A stretch of DNA of 64,000 bases, taken from positions 19,359 to 83,358 of the forward strand of contig JALJEE010001840.1 of NCBI GenBank assembly GCA_023231475.1, given 5' to 3'. A model generated the notes under the pieces. It was not told the DNA's origin. It saw only the letters and a program-made list of their open reading frames with translations, and made no database searches. Origin of the DNA: Seison nebaliae (Eukaryota > Rotifera > Pararotatoria > Seisonacea > Seisonidae). This document shows, in pieces, positions 47,267 to 59,086 of the stretch. Every line of letters begins with the position of its first letter. Within the stretch, counting starts at the first letter, position 1. A program made the position numbers and the translations under genes.

Positions 47267-49748
47267 TTGTATCAAAAATATTTTCGTTATTTTTAATCTT
47301 TATTAGAATTGAATTATTTATATTAAATTGATAAGACAATGTCCATTAAATCTAATTTTATTATCACTCTATTGTGAATGATTATGATGAATTTAACAGA
47401 GCACATCTACTTAACTTTCATGTTCAATTATATAAAACTAATAAAGTTTTAATTTTTAATTTGAATAGAACTTTTGACCTGACAAAACCAATATTGGACG
47501 TACAGTCTTAAAGGACAACCTGTTAGTAGCAGATCAGTTTCGAATCCGTAACCAATGGACTAACATAAGAACGAGTAGAAGACGAACTTTTCAAAAGTTA
47601 TGCAACGTTCCAACTTTTGGTATAAAGATCGAAATTGGTTTCTAACACAGATAGCACACTTGAATTTAAATGGCTGTCATGCTTGGTTGGTCGACCAACT
47701 AATATGACTTCCAATTCTCACGATAACGTTGGATTGTTTTAGCTTATTGGAAAGTGAACTGGTTGACGTTAAAAACGATTTGGATGGAGCATTCGCATTA
47801 TTCAATTCTTCTTTATTATTTACAACAGTCGGAGAATTTTTGGGTTGCTTAGGTACACTAGAACGATACGCTGTGATATCACGATTTAGAGCTGTTCAAT
47901 TATTTAATTCATTCATGATGTTCACTTGGTTTTCAATGATGACTTTGACAATGACAGTTAAAACCACGAGATAAAATATCTATTAGTTCATGAATTCAAA
48001 TGATTACTTCATGAAATGAGATATTCCAGTTCATTGTTGTTTTTCGATTTAACATAACATGTAACATATAACATTTTTAGTGCACTTAGAGCGTTTAACT
48101 CAACGACCTTCTTCATTTCAAATGATTAAATCGACTCACAGAAAGAATTGGGTTCCATAGGTTGGTTGTACAAGTAGAAGAGGTCAAATTCTTGCCGATA
48201 TTTTCCATGCCCAAAATTGTCGGAAAAAATGTTATTATCAGTCTTTTTATGTATGAACATAGCTAAACTTAAATATCCTTTTTAAGTACTGTTCATTACT
48301 TTTACTTCTTTATTATATAAGGTAAGTCCATTTAAACATGGTAAAAAAAGATATACTAGAACTTTTAATAATAAATATAACCAAAACTATTTCGAACCGA
48401 AACGAAGCTGCACATACCGTTTAAATTTGGTTTAAAAAAAAACAGATAAAAATTAAGTAACGAATTTATTCCCAGATCGAGAAAATATATGCATTAATAA
48501 CTTTGATTATAAGAAGAGAAAGATGACACTGGCCATAGTCGGAAATTGAAATGGTGCATATTTATGTTCCATCATCATATATCATATATGATTATATGAG
48601 TGAGAGCCTCACCAGTCTTAAATGTGACTTTATATATCAGAAATAATCGTTTTTCATCTCATATTCTGTCATACTGTTATTGGAAAAATACTTCTAAAGT
48701 AGCATATATCATAGATATGCTGTTTGTTTCAGACAATTATTTTTAGTGATAAGAATTGTTTAGGTTGTAAATTATAACATTCAAATAAAATATATAAATT
48801 TTATGACTAAACCAAAAATTTCTGTTTAACTATTTCATTCAGATTGAATGATTATACTCTCTGCTTGATTAGAGAGTCATAATTATTCGTTTAAGATTAT
48901 AGTCAAGACAGAGAACTTGTAGATGAGGCCGAATGTAACTTACAGTTGGACTGGACCTTACCTGCTATTAAAGAATTCATGAAGAAATGTTTTCGGAGTG
49001 TATGGGAGTGTATGCGAAATTCGGATGTTCTCATGTAATACTAACAATAGAAAAACTTTATTTACTAAACACTCCTCGAGAGATAAATAGTTCATCATTT
49101 TTCTCCACTCTTATGAACATTTGGAAACATTTAAATAATTTTGATAGAATTACAATATTTTCAACTATTTGATATGTAAGAACAAAAAATGAGTTTATTT
49201 AACTTTTCAATTAGATGTAAGAACACTATTCAAATTCTACGATTTATTAAACTTAACATTCTCATCGAATCGCAAGAACATGTCATCTTTTTTCATTTTT
49301 TTCCGTTCCTTATTCTTTTCTAGTTTCTCAAATTCTTATCATGTTTCGAAGTCAATTGTAAATTATGTAGAATCTTATACATAATCACAAAAATTGATAA
49401 TATATCCTTACAAATTGGTCAATAAGATCCATTCTCGTCTATAGAACTAAATATTCAGAAGTAAATATTCTAAATATCTCAGTCTGTCCATTACAAGAAT
49501 TTCAATTTCTTTATCAAATCCATTAGTAATGTTTTAGGTTAATAAGTTCCGTTTCTATTATTTTCATAACCAGATTAATGAAGAATAAGACGAACAGAAT
49601 AATAATAATTAGGATCTGAATGGAATATTGAAGGGAAGACAATTCGATGTGGATATTTGTTTAATAATCATATATGTCTTCAAGATTATTCGAAAATTAA
49701 TCGTCCTACTATTATTTTGTTATCCTCTCTGTTTGCGTATTAATCATA
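47267..49748. other. 2.5-kb sparse region with receptor-like debris
   Basis: Apart from the receptor-like fragment at 47743-47974, only short disconnected frames occur (e.g. 48907-49040 and 48987-49172, overlapping in different frames). They have no recognised domain and no complete gene model. Confidence 0.35.
47743..47974 (+). pseudogene. Rhodopsin-like receptor fragment around an ERY motif
   Basis: After a TTTTAG acceptor-like site the frame encodes SSLLFTTVGEFLGCLGTLERYAVISRFRA, shown here in part as GCLGTLERYAVI. This resembles helix 3 of class-A receptors with an E/DRY motif, followed by a second hydrophobic segment (MMFTWFSMMTLTM) in the position of helix 4. No exons for the remaining helices were found within 1.5 kb on either side. 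It is either a lone exon of a broken gene or part of one I could not trace. Confidence 0.35.
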
Positions 49749-51902
49749 ATGGCGGAACTGCAATGTACAACAGCCGCAGTATTTTTAACAATTTTTTTCA
49801 CTTTATCTGTCGTTCTTCTTATCGAAGGAATTCTATTATTCCTTTTGATTTTTATGAAAAAAATGAAAGTTCAATTTTCATGGAAAGGAAGATTTCTCAA
49901 ACAAACAAAACCATCACTTCATTTAAGTATAATTTTCTCCGCACTATTCTCTTTAAAATTGTTCGTCCTCATGAACAGGCCCGAACCATGAAAACGTCAC
50001 AATTTCATCCGTACCAAATGATGAAAATGGCTTTTATGACAACCGCGCTTATCAAACTGACACAACGAAAACCAGAATGACGAATTTAGACGATGGTTCC
50101 TAATCATAATTGAATAAATCGTAATTCTAATTTCCTTTTTTGTGTAGATGATTCAAAAGATGAATCTGAAATTCAACCAAACTTACAACAGGTTCAATTA
50201 CAGTTGCTAGAATAAATGAAATCATGATTAATTTGTCATTACACATAAAGGATAACGTCATTGAAGAAATTATTCATTTGGATAGTCGCACAACGTTAAG
50301 TAACAAAATTTTGTATCACGAACTCGATATAAATAAAGTCTCCGATTCAACATTAGAGCAGATGGATGGATTGATTGACAAATTTTTAATTGGGAACAAA
50401 ATAAGGTTCCTAAGCGTAAATTCGTCAAATGGAAACTTAAAGGAGAAAGATATACTTGTTGCAATGGGAATTGATATTTCGGATGTTCTAAAGAAAACGA
50501 ATTGTTCAGACAATTTATTTCATTTCCTTCATGAATTTAACAAGCTTAACAAGTATCCCGTTAATATTATTTTCTCAATTTATAATTAATGTTGCGATTA
50601 ATTCAGATTACTCTCAAAGTTTTCCGATTTTCTGAATGTATTACTCAGGATCTGTTCGAAAAGCAAGAAAGTATGATGCGAAAAAGTCAGTCTCAAGTTG
50701 CACTAAAACAAACAATCGATAACAAAGTGAAAGATGATATATTAAGTTGTACCAATATAAAATTGACCAATAATTTAGACGAAAGTATGATTTGTTCAGA
50801 TGTTGAAGAGAATGTAAAACCCTCTCTAATAACTATTAAAAATGGATCAGAGGTATATCAAGAAAAAAATCAGGGTAAAGATGAAGATAAAGTAAATATT
50901 GCCGAAGACGTAGATAATGGAATTTTTGTTGAAACACTACCAGAAACTAGAAAGAATATGTCTCCTGCTGTCGAAGGTACTTTAATTGTTAAGAGAATCA
51001 GTGATTCTTCAACAGAAAAAAATTTCGAAATGATCGAATCGAATTCTCCAGTATCCGATATATCACTCTCTATCAGTATTGATAAAGTTGAAGAATCTTC
51101 TCTAAATGAAGTTCGTCTAACCGGTAATTCAAAAGTGGATGAAGAAACTAATGAAAAATTGAAAGAAATTCCTCATGATTTAACCAATACAAAAAGAAGT
51201 TTAGAGGAAGAGTCGGAAATAAATCGATTACTTGAAAAGCAAGAACAAAAGTTGATTATCAAAGATCAAATTGTAGATAAGAAAAAAGAAACGGATCCTT
51301 CAATTACGACAGACATTACTAATGAAATCGAAAGAAAATTAGAAGTTATTGAAAAAGTTTACGAAAATAAATTGAATTCGAGAGAATGTACTTTGACCAA
51401 GAATGATGATAAAATGAAGCATTCCGAAGATGTCGTCAAACCAAACACCGAACAAGCTGTTGAAGAAATTGATAATAATTCATACAATAGTAATCTAACA
51501 GATCTCTCATTATCTTCCGATAACGAAATGTCATTGAATATCAAAAATTTGTCAACCACAGTTGAAAGACAATTGAAAAAACAGAAAGAAGAGTCATCGA
51601 GCCAATCATCAGATTCTTATTGTAAATTAGAAGAAAAAAATCATTTAGATGATAAGCGATTGATCAACATGTTTAATGATGATGTCAAAGTTAATGACAC
51701 AATTTCTAGTAAGAGAGAAGAAGTCGCCAAAATCGCCAAAGAAAAACGACGAGAACAAGTCAGGCGATTGACAACGGAAATATCGAGACTTTCCTTAACG
51801 GAGGAGTCAGAAAATTTAAGAAAACCACTTGAAATATCAAAGCCGTTTGGTTCTATATCTTCTTTAGAATCGTCCGATTCTTCGATTGGAAACTTAAATT
51901 AA
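49749..51902 (+). CDS. Single-pass membrane protein with long acidic tail; two alternative 3' forms possible
   Basis: Exons 49749-49926, 49979-50095, 50148-50191, 50251-50559 and 50607-51902 give 647 residues, in frame throughout. If the intron at 50192-50250 is kept, the protein stops at 50215 after 120 residues. Translation could then restart at ATG 50224, only 8 nt later and in the frame of the long tail. N-terminal MAELQCTTAAVF leads into a membrane helix (LSVVLLIEGILLFLLIFM). The tail has ENGFYDNRAYQTDTTK, where FYDNRAY could be a sorting motif. Residues ~115-230 look folded (GIDISDVLKKTNCSDNLFHF). The last ~400 residues are Glu/Lys/Ser-rich and probably disordered, ending near KRREQVRRLTTEISRLSL. 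No family recognised. Confidence 0.6.
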
Positions 51903-52020
51903 TAAAATTATAGATATTTATTAATAAATATAAATGGAATGGAAATTGAATTTAATAAATTAAAAAGTAAAATGTCAATTTGGGAAAGAAATCTGTAATA
52001 TTTTGCATAACGTTTAGTCA

Positions 52021-52946
52021 TTAAATGGGCATAGATGACAAAAGATTCAGAATTGATTGTTGATATAGTTCATTTATATTCTCTGACATGAAATTGTATT
52101 GATTCGCTGTTTGCATTTGTTGGAATGTCTGTAAGTTATCACTATAATTATTGTCATTAGAAATCCGAATTGTATTTTCACCAATTTCATTTTCTTTGTT
52201 TTCTGTCGATAACTCAAATTGTTTCTGGTTGGAACTCATTTGATTTAATGTTGATCCGAATGTTGTAGTTAATTGAAATTTGATTCCCAAGTGTTCATCC
52301 AACATTTTCGTACACCAAGTGCTAGGAATGAAAATCTCATCTTTGATATCATCAATCGATTCATTCTCATCTAAACGTTCAATTAGTTCCTTTAAAAAAT
52401 AAATATAGTGCAAAGATCCATTAACAATATCAACGCGAGAGACCCGACGTCGTTTCGTTCCTATTCTCATAGGTAGTACACATTTTAACTCGTCGAAAGC
52501 ATTATTTAAGATGCCCATTCTTTTCTTCTCTCGGTAATTGGCCGCTAATCTCTGATTGTGCGTTAGAACTCGTCGTTTCTTTGATGTTGTAGTATCATCA
52601 TCTACGGATTCCTCAAAATTGATTGCTCGTCGTTTTAAATTGGGTCTTTGTTCTTCTAAATTTTCAGTTTTCCCATCTATATTTTGGTTTGGTGAAAATC
52701 GAATTCCTGAATCATTCCAAGATTGATTAGATACTGAAAAAAAAGAAATTAAGTTAATGAATATGAGAGATTGTTTAATTTAAATTATAAACCTTTAGGA
52801 GAAGTTCCAAGAACTTCTAACTCAAATACACCAACATCATCCGATTGATTTGACTGATTGAATTTCATCTGCTCATCACATTTCGCTTGGATATTCATAA
52901 TATCATCATCGCTTATATCATTAGGAAAAGACATAAAATTTTGCAT
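52021..52946 (-). CDS. bHLH transcription factor
   Basis: Two exons, 52946-52793 and 52733-52021, give 288 residues. The basic helix-loop-helix spans about residues 110-175: RRVLTHNQRLAANYREKKRM is the basic region (NxREKxR), GILNNAFDELKCVLP is helix 1, and VDIVNGSLHYIYFLKELIER is helix 2, with a basic loop (GTKRRRVSR). This is the tissue-specific class-II type related broadly to Twist/Hand/Ptf1/Fer families. The exact orthologue is unclear because the loop and helix 2 are divergent. The N-terminus is acidic and the C-terminus Asn/Gln-rich. Expected to act in the nucleus as a dimer with an E protein. Confidence 0.82.
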
Positions 52947-53782
52947 TATCCACTAAAAATTGAAAAGATTAATAATGAAAATAGATATAATTGACACTGG
53001 AACGATTTAACTTTTTAAATAGAAATTCTTCTCGCTCTCGTTCGTCACTTTTCTAGTCATTAAAAAAAAAAAGATAATTTCAATTATCGTAAATTGAGTG
53101 AGTTCCAATCGAACGATATTCAATCCAATCCAATTCGATGAGATATAACAATTGTGACGAGTAGTTCACTTCTCCTTCCCAAACTCACTTCAATTGAATA
53201 TTGTTCAATATCAGTGAACTATTGAGATCATTCAACTTCTGCATAATTGTCACATAAAATTTCTGACTAATCGGTATAATTGAAAGAGGAAGAAAGAAGG
53301 ATAGAATGGTCATGAAAAAAAATTTTTTCAATTCAAAATAAATTATACCAAAATGATTGTTATTCAGAAAAATTGTTCAAACAAGACAATACCTGAATTT
53401 TATTTAATAAATTATTTATAAAATTTTGTATGGAGGCTATGTGGAACAAATTTTTTGTTCTTTGATTTTTATGAACAAAAATATATATTGGTCGACTTAA
53501 TGATCATTCTGAAAGAATTCATTCCATACATTCATAAAATCGTACAATGTTTTTGTTTTTGAACCAGAATATATATAATATAAGGAAACAGATCAAAAAT
53601 AAATTATGTTAACGTTTAATAAGGTTTACACAATAAATTTATTTTAAAAAAATTTCAAAAATTCTCGAAAATAAAATTAATTGATTAATATATGCTGAAT
53701 GAAGCAGATAGAAATAAGTCTCAATGAAAAATAGGAAATAAGGAAAATAATCTCAGGAAAATATTTCTCTTTCATTAATAAA
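52947..53782. other. Spacer between MTA 3' end and the bHLH gene
   Basis: About 840 bp, no coding exon visible. A TTTTTAG acceptor-like site lies just upstream of the bHLH ATG, so a 5' non-coding exon may sit here. Confidence 0.4.
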
Positions 53783-56425
53783 CTATTGGTCAAAATGAAG
53801 AATATTTGAAGACTTTTCAAAAAATTCCAAAGGATCCTTCTTCGTAATTGGGAATCGACATTTCTTCTCCAAATCTTCAACTAATTTGGACGGTTTGGTT
53901 GAATTCGAATCTTTATTTTGCACATTTCTATAATCTTTTAAATAGTTGGACGATTCTTGATGAGTTAACCATAATTGGAAAGAATTAACCAAATCTTCAG
54001 GTTTCGTTTGTGTTTCGGTAAACTGTTGGAAGGATTCTGTTTCTTTTTCATTAAAATTCTTCATCATTAAACCTTTACATTTTGATAAAAGGGGATAATT
54101 CTTCTCATTCAAATCATTCTCATCATCAATAAATTCCTGATTCTTTAAATTATAATTATCAATCGCTTTATTAAATCTGGAAATTAGACGATGCTTCAAT
54201 TCTTGTTGTTCAATCTCACTCAAATTATCATCAGTTTCCTCATTTTCTCCAGAAGGCGTCACTTCCATTTTATCGTCATCAGTTGTATTTTCTTCTTTAC
54301 AATTAGCTGTTACTGGTCGAATTAAATGTTTGAAAATTGTTTTCCAACTTTGAGTTCGATTCAAATTAATTCTGGATTGAACACGCGAACTCCTTCGAAT
54401 TTGTTGGACAACATCGTTATTCGAATGATATAGTGCTAATCGTTCACAACGTTTCTCCGAATTCATAAAGAAATAAATTTGATTTGTTGGTGGCATGGAG
54501 GAAGGGAGCATTGCACTTACATCCTCAACTTTTCCATGAGCATGAATTGAATGTTGATCAAAAGTATTTTTTGTTTGGAACTTTCGACCACATTTACTAC
54601 ATGTAAATCGATGTTGCTCCGTATAATTTCTTATATAATTCTTATTCTTTTCGCATCGTGCTATTTCACTAAATTGACGATTATCGAAATTAGCTAAATC
54701 CGAATTGTGATCATGGGAATAGACAGTAGATTTCCCAATGGGAATACGAATTCCACCATAATACTTCCAGTATTTGATACAAGTCAAACAAATCATCTTA
54801 ATATCATTATTTCCATTGATCAAGAACGGATGTTGTTCTTGACTTAGCTCGGAAGATGAATGATGAACCTTTTGACTTATCATATTCAGAAGATGATGAG
54901 GACAATTGTACCATGTACCACGTTCAACACACAATTTACAAATGAGACAACTATATTTTTGATTGAAAGGAATTGGATTGAAATTTTGACAATGTTGTTC
55001 TGGAATAAAAATTTGTTTAAGTTTTCCTTCTTTATTCTTCGATTTCCGATGTTTCATTTCAGCATAATGATTCGTCGTTTTCCATAAATAATAATATTCG
55101 ATAATTGATCTCAACGATTTCCATGGAAGAACATCATTTCTTATGGAGAAGAATTCCTTCTTGTAACGTTCAACAGCATCTTCAAATAAATTAGTTTCCC
55201 AAATCGACCACGCTTCCAACTCGTCGTGGAATAATCTTGGACCAGTTTTAGGAATGAGAATCTTGATCATCTTTTCCACATCATATTCCGCCAAATGTAA
55301 TATATCATATGTTCGATTTAGAGTTAAATCACGTGAAGCTGCCGCCAAAGTGAAAGAGGCTGTTGGCAATAAAGGAAATTCACCCGTTGTGTTCACATAA
55401 GTCGTTCCATTAGATATTTGTTGTTCACTTTCAACATCATTCACTCGAATTCGACAATTCTCTTGTTTCTCTTCTTCTTTCATTTTGACTGATAAGACAT
55501 GTTGATCCAATGTCTTCTTATTAACCATTTGACTCAAATGAGTAGTGTCAATAGCTCGTGCATACATACCAATCGACTTTCCTAACATTACACAACGATC
55601 GACATGCATATCACTACAATTGTCAGGTTGATCCCAAACCAATGTACTAGGATGATATAGTGCATTGCGATAATGTTCCATTTCATCATCTGCATACATT
55701 TCAGGGATCTCTGCTTGATATTTCGGTCCAACACGAATTTCAGATCGATCATTAACTAATGTTTTTAAATGTGGATCATATGTCAATTGAGTGAAGAAAA
55801 CATGTTGACGATGATCGGATTGCTTAATATGAGGCAGGGGAGTGCGAATATCAACGAAATCCCAAAGCGATTCCTCGTCATCCAAAGTGAGAACTTGGCA
55901 TTTCCCTTTTATTCCATCGACTGGTAGACATTGTGATTCACGATTGTGAAAAAGTTCTCTGTGTTTCACTTGATATTTTGTTAACTTATCCATATACTTT
56001 CTCAAATGAAACGTTTGTTCTTCTTTCTCATCTTTCATCCACGATGGAAGTGATCGAATCTTCTCTTCATCATAATCATCCAATTCCTTCTTAATCTCTT
56101 CCGTCACATCAAGTACTTTCGATACAGAAATATAATTACCAAATATTTGTTTATCTGCATTATTCAATAGTGTTTGAGATAATTCTTCTCGTCTCAAATA
56201 AAATGTCAATCTCACTTCATTTGGACCGTTTGAACTTTTTAACAGCTCTTCAATTTTACAAATCTTATAAGGTGTAATTGGCGACTCTTCGTAATAAGCG
56301 AAATCTCCAATTTTATAAACATTTTCAAATGATTTCTGATTATGCTGTTGAGATGGATGATGATGTGACATATTGTTATGATTAGATTGAGGATGCACAC
56401 CATTATTCAATTCATTCGTTGTCAT
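53783..56425 (-). CDS. Metastasis-associated (MTA) family NuRD subunit
   Basis: 880 residues, one exon, ATG 56425. Chromatin subunit that bridges HDAC1/2 in the NuRD complex. Domain order is diagnostic: BAH (~36-225, YKIGDFAYYEESPITPYKIC), ELM2 (~230, IRVGPKYQAEIPEM), SANT (~400-455, LEAWSIWETNLFEDAVERY), and a GATA-type zinc finger (~490-560, with CLICKLC and CLTCIKYWKYYGG). The GATA finger has a long insert between its Cys pairs (~50 residues). Downstream, at ~605-630, is an additional C2H2 finger (FTCSKCGRKFQTKNTFDQHS ending IHAH). The C-terminal ~200 residues are Asn/Glu-rich. The absence of introns over 2.6 kb is notable. Confidence 0.93.
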   Translation of the reverse strand: MTTNELNNGVHPQSNHNNMSHHHPSQQHNQKSFENVYKIGDFAYYEESPITPYKICKIEELLKSSNGPNEVRLTFYLRREELSQTLLNNADKQIFGNYISVSKVLDVTEEIKKELDDYDEEKIRSLPSWMKDEKEEQTFHLRKYMDKLTKYQVKHRELFHNRESQCLPVDGIKGKCQVLTLDDEESLWDFVDIRTPLPHIKQSDHRQHVFFTQLTYDPHLKTLVNDRSEIRVGPKYQAEIPEMYADDEMEHYRNALYHPSTLVWDQPDNCSDMHVDRCVMLGKSIGMYARAIDTTHLSQMVNKKTLDQHVLSVKMKEEEKQENCRIRVNDVESEQQISNGTTYVNTTGEFPLLPTASFTLAAASRDLTLNRTYDILHLAEYDVEKMIKILIPKTGPRLFHDELEAWSIWETNLFEDAVERYKKEFFSIRNDVLPWKSLRSIIEYYYLWKTTNHYAEMKHRKSKNKEGKLKQIFIPEQHCQNFNPIPFNQKYSCLICKLCVERGTWYNCPHHLLNMISQKVHHSSSELSQEQHPFLINGNNDIKMICLTCIKYWKYYGGIRIPIGKSTVYSHDHNSDLANFDNRQFSEIARCEKNKNYIRNYTEQHRFTCSKCGRKFQTKNTFDQHSIHAHGKVEDVSAMLPSSMPPTNQIYFFMNSEKRCERLALYHSNNDVVQQIRRSSRVQSRINLNRTQSWKTIFKHLIRPVTANCKEENTTDDDKMEVTPSGENEETDDNLSEIEQQELKHRLISRFNKAIDNYNLKNQEFIDDENDLNEKNYPLLSKCKGLMMKNFNEKETESFQQFTETQTKPEDLVNSFQLWLTHQESSNYLKDYRNVQNKDSNSTKPSKLVEDLEKKCRFPITKKDPLEFFEKSSNILHFDQ

Positions 56426-56891
56426 ATTATCTTCTCTAATTAAAATAATAATTTATTGGACAAATGGTAATGATTTTGAAAGATTTAAAGATATTTCTTT
56501 AAATTCCCTTTTCTTAATTTCCCTTTCACCAGATTTAGTTCAAAGAATATAAAGATTTCAAACGGCCGATGTACAAGAAAAATGGAAAACTAAATATTCT
56601 TCATATTTCCATCTCTTCTTTTCATGACTTGCTCATTTGTCTCAAATCACCCTTTTTGTAAAAGTTAAGCGTCGTTAATCGACAAAGCTTATAATCACCG
56701 GCACTTCAATTTTACACAAAATAAAACATTCTTTATATAAATAACTTCAATTTATCATAGAGATAATGAATTAATGGATTGTTTTAGTTCATTTCCTTCT
56801 CAGCAAGGTAAAGATCTATTTTTTTCTCAAAAGTCAAAACTTTCCTGTTTTCCTCTTTTCCTTATCTATTTTCTCCTTTCTTTCATTACTA
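56426..56891. promoter_or_regulatory. Divergent spacer, MTA / secreted peptide
   Basis: 466 bp between two diverging start codons. No specific elements recognised. Confidence 0.35.
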
Positions 56892-57269
56892 ATGTTTCCA
56901 CTCTTTTTGATATTAATCTTCCATCCGCTATCTACTTTCAATCCTTTTGAATCAATTGCTAGATCAGATACATCAGTCAACGAATTAAACAAAAATCTTA
57001 AATATCCTATTACTCCAATTGACACGAAAGCCATTCCCGTTAAAGTAAATTTCGAAGGTTCAAAACAAGTCTATCACATGATCAAAGATCGTCCATTTCG
57101 AGATATCGTTGTAGACCGCAATAATTCTGAAGCATTACCTGAAGAAAACAGAGCTCTTAGTTCAAATAGCTCTTATCAAAGAAATTTCGAAGAAAAGTCG
57201 AAAGATGATGTTGAACTTTTTTTTATTCAACCTGAAATTGCAACAAGTAACATCTCTTTAGATCATTGA
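56892..57269 (+). CDS. Small secreted protein, unknown
   Basis: 125 residues, single exon, ATG 56892. The first ~16 residues are a signal peptide (MFPLFLILIFHPLSTF). The mature part is polar, has no Cys and no dibasic cleavage sites, and reads NELNKNLKYPITPIDTKAIP, KQVYHMIKDRPFRDIVVDR and so on. Its stop is 50 bp from the stop of the convergent Ly6 gene. Function unknown; a structural or carrier secreted protein is possible. Confidence 0.5.
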   Translation: MFPLFLILIFHPLSTFNPFESIARSDTSVNELNKNLKYPITPIDTKAIPVKVNFEGSKQVYHMIKDRPFRDIVVDRNNSEALPEENRALSSNSSYQRNFEEKSKDDVELFFIQPEIATSNISLDH

Positions 57270-57319
57270 AAGGAAATAATTTTCAATATAAATTTTTTAG
57301 AACAATTTTTTGAGGTTTA

Positions 57320-57761
57320 TTATCTTAAGAAATAAATGAGTAAAATAAATGAAGAAACTAAAAATTTTATGGTAGGTGAATTAATCGATGAATGATTGCA
57401 ATAAGAAGAGGTGCAACAAAAAAATTCTTGAGATTTGCCTAAAGTCGTTCCACTTCTTTCCACACAACTTTCCGAACAATGTCGTTTAAAATGAAAGGAA
57501 CCATCTGGATGATAAGTTACATCTTTCTAAATAAGATAGAAATGAATTATAAAAACAATAAGTCTCATTTAGAAGATGAATAACAGAACAATAGTTGTTA
57601 CAATTAACGACATTGATTTGAGGACGATTGTTCTTGTAAGCTGCTATGACTCGTCCGTCTGCACATTCGATTTGTGATGTACTATCACATTCGTAACATT
57701 TTAATGTATTGAGAAATGGAAGTTGATGAGAAAGCAAAAGAAATAGAACAAGTATCATCAT
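57320..57761 (-). CDS. Ly6/uPAR three-finger protein, probably GPI-anchored
   Basis: Two exons, 57761-57585 and 57526-57320, give 127 residues. The ATG at 57761 opens a signal peptide (MMILVLFLLLSHQLPFLNTL). The mature start KCYECDS is the classic Ly6 N-terminus, and the Cys-rich body ends CCTSSYCN, the classic 'CC....CN' end. A hydrophobic tail (TIKFLVSSFILLIYFLR) fits a GPI signal. Ten Cys are seen in the domain. A TTTAG acceptor-like site just upstream suggests a 5' non-coding exon. Ly6 proteins of this kind (quiver/boudin type in insects) modulate channels or junctions; the particular role is unknown. Confidence 0.8.
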
Positions 57762-58022
57762 TCTGAATTGTCTAAACAAAATAACAATAAGTTCCAATTC
57801 AATACAATAGACAATCATGTGGGAAGTACCGGTTCGAGATAAGAATATGAACACAGTACCAATGTGCGATACATTGTTTACTGAATCAATATTTGACAAT
57901 TTTAATTTATTCAAAATAATTAGTTCAAAATATTCAGTCAGAATAAAAATGATTTCTTATTAATTATTTCATCATCTTATCTCAATATTCAATGTTATTA
58001 TTCCACCTTTCTCTTATCTTTA

Positions 58023-58406
58023 TCATTGAACGTTACAATTTTTTTGATTCTTCTTTTCCTCCTCGATTTTCTTCTCAATTCTCGATAACTTTTGGAGAAC
58101 CTTAAACAAATAAAGAAAAAAGTTTAGTGATAATAATAGAAAAGGTTAACGGTTCTGTTTGAAGGAAAAGTTTTGGACAATAATCGTGAATATACCAATC
58201 TGCCATTGACAAAAATTTCAAACGAATGCCGACTTGAGATATATCCGACAATGTTCACATTCTCAAATCTTTCTTCTATGAAACATTTCAATCGTACAAA
58301 TGTTTTATAGTATATTTCACTTAAATTATTAGTGAGTAGAAAATTATGAAGAAAATGATTAAGATGAAAGATATAGAAATAACTCTAGTTCAATTTCAAT
58401 ATTCAT
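58023..58406 (-). CDS. Rdx/SelW-like thioredoxin-fold protein without the CxxC motif
   Basis: Three exons, 58406-58384, 58319-58151 and 58100-58023, give 89 residues. FENVNIVGYISSRHSFEIFV followed by NGRLVYSRL matches the core of the SelW/MIEN1 (Rdx) family ('G.....FEI.vNG.LvfSkl...FP'), and TVLQKLSRIEKKIEEE matches the final helix. Family members begin with a beta strand carrying CxxC or CxxU. Here that place reads IELDEIYYKTFVRL, with no Cys. The 23-nt first exon was set by the ATG, a 64-nt intron and an in-phase join. Small cytosolic protein; redox activity via CxxC is not expected. Confidence 0.6.
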
Positions 58407-59086
58407 ATCTCGCAAACTCGTCCAAATTGAGCGAATGAATGAAAATTTGTTTTTCTTAGGTTAGATTTCTTATACTGAAAATGTCATTGTTAATTCTTTG
58501 TGTTTAACAACAGTTCAATTCTATCCCAAAGTAATTCCATCTATTTATTTATATTCGTTACATATTTACATATTTGACTTCAACAGTTGAAAAGCAATCA
58601 TTAATTGTAATGACTTGTGAATAACCTCAGGAATGAAAAAAATATGTTCTGAAAAATGTAGAATTTTTTTCGTTACATAAAACCGAACATAAGAAAGAGA
58701 TTTCCGTCAACGTCTAATGTATAACTTCAATTTTTCAATTAAGATGTTAGTTATTCCTTTCGCTTTTATCTTATGGACATCACGTCAATCTAGGAAGGAA
58801 TAGAGAAGATCAATTATTTATTTTAAAATCAAACAATAATCATTAGAACTCTAAAAAGGAATTTGTTAATTATTAAAACTGTACTGAAAGAAATTGTACA
58901 GTAAATTAAAATATAATAAGATATACTCTGTAAATAATGGTTTGTATTGAGTGCAATATAAAGTTAACAATATTTATTAATCAAATAATCAACTAAACAA
59001 AGAATGAAGAGAAATTGTGAGTTTGTAATAAAATGAAAGGAAGGTAAATTATTTTAAATTTGAATAACACAGGAATTTGTTGAAAA
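58407..59086. other. Spacer, no gene seen
   Basis: About 680 bp of AT-rich DNA between the Rdx-like gene start and the eIF4E-like gene end, both minus strand. Confidence 0.45.

Noticed and set aside
47540-47575. Sequence GTTTCGAATCC resembling a tRNA T-arm
   Set aside because: The matching 5' acceptor half and D-arm are absent.
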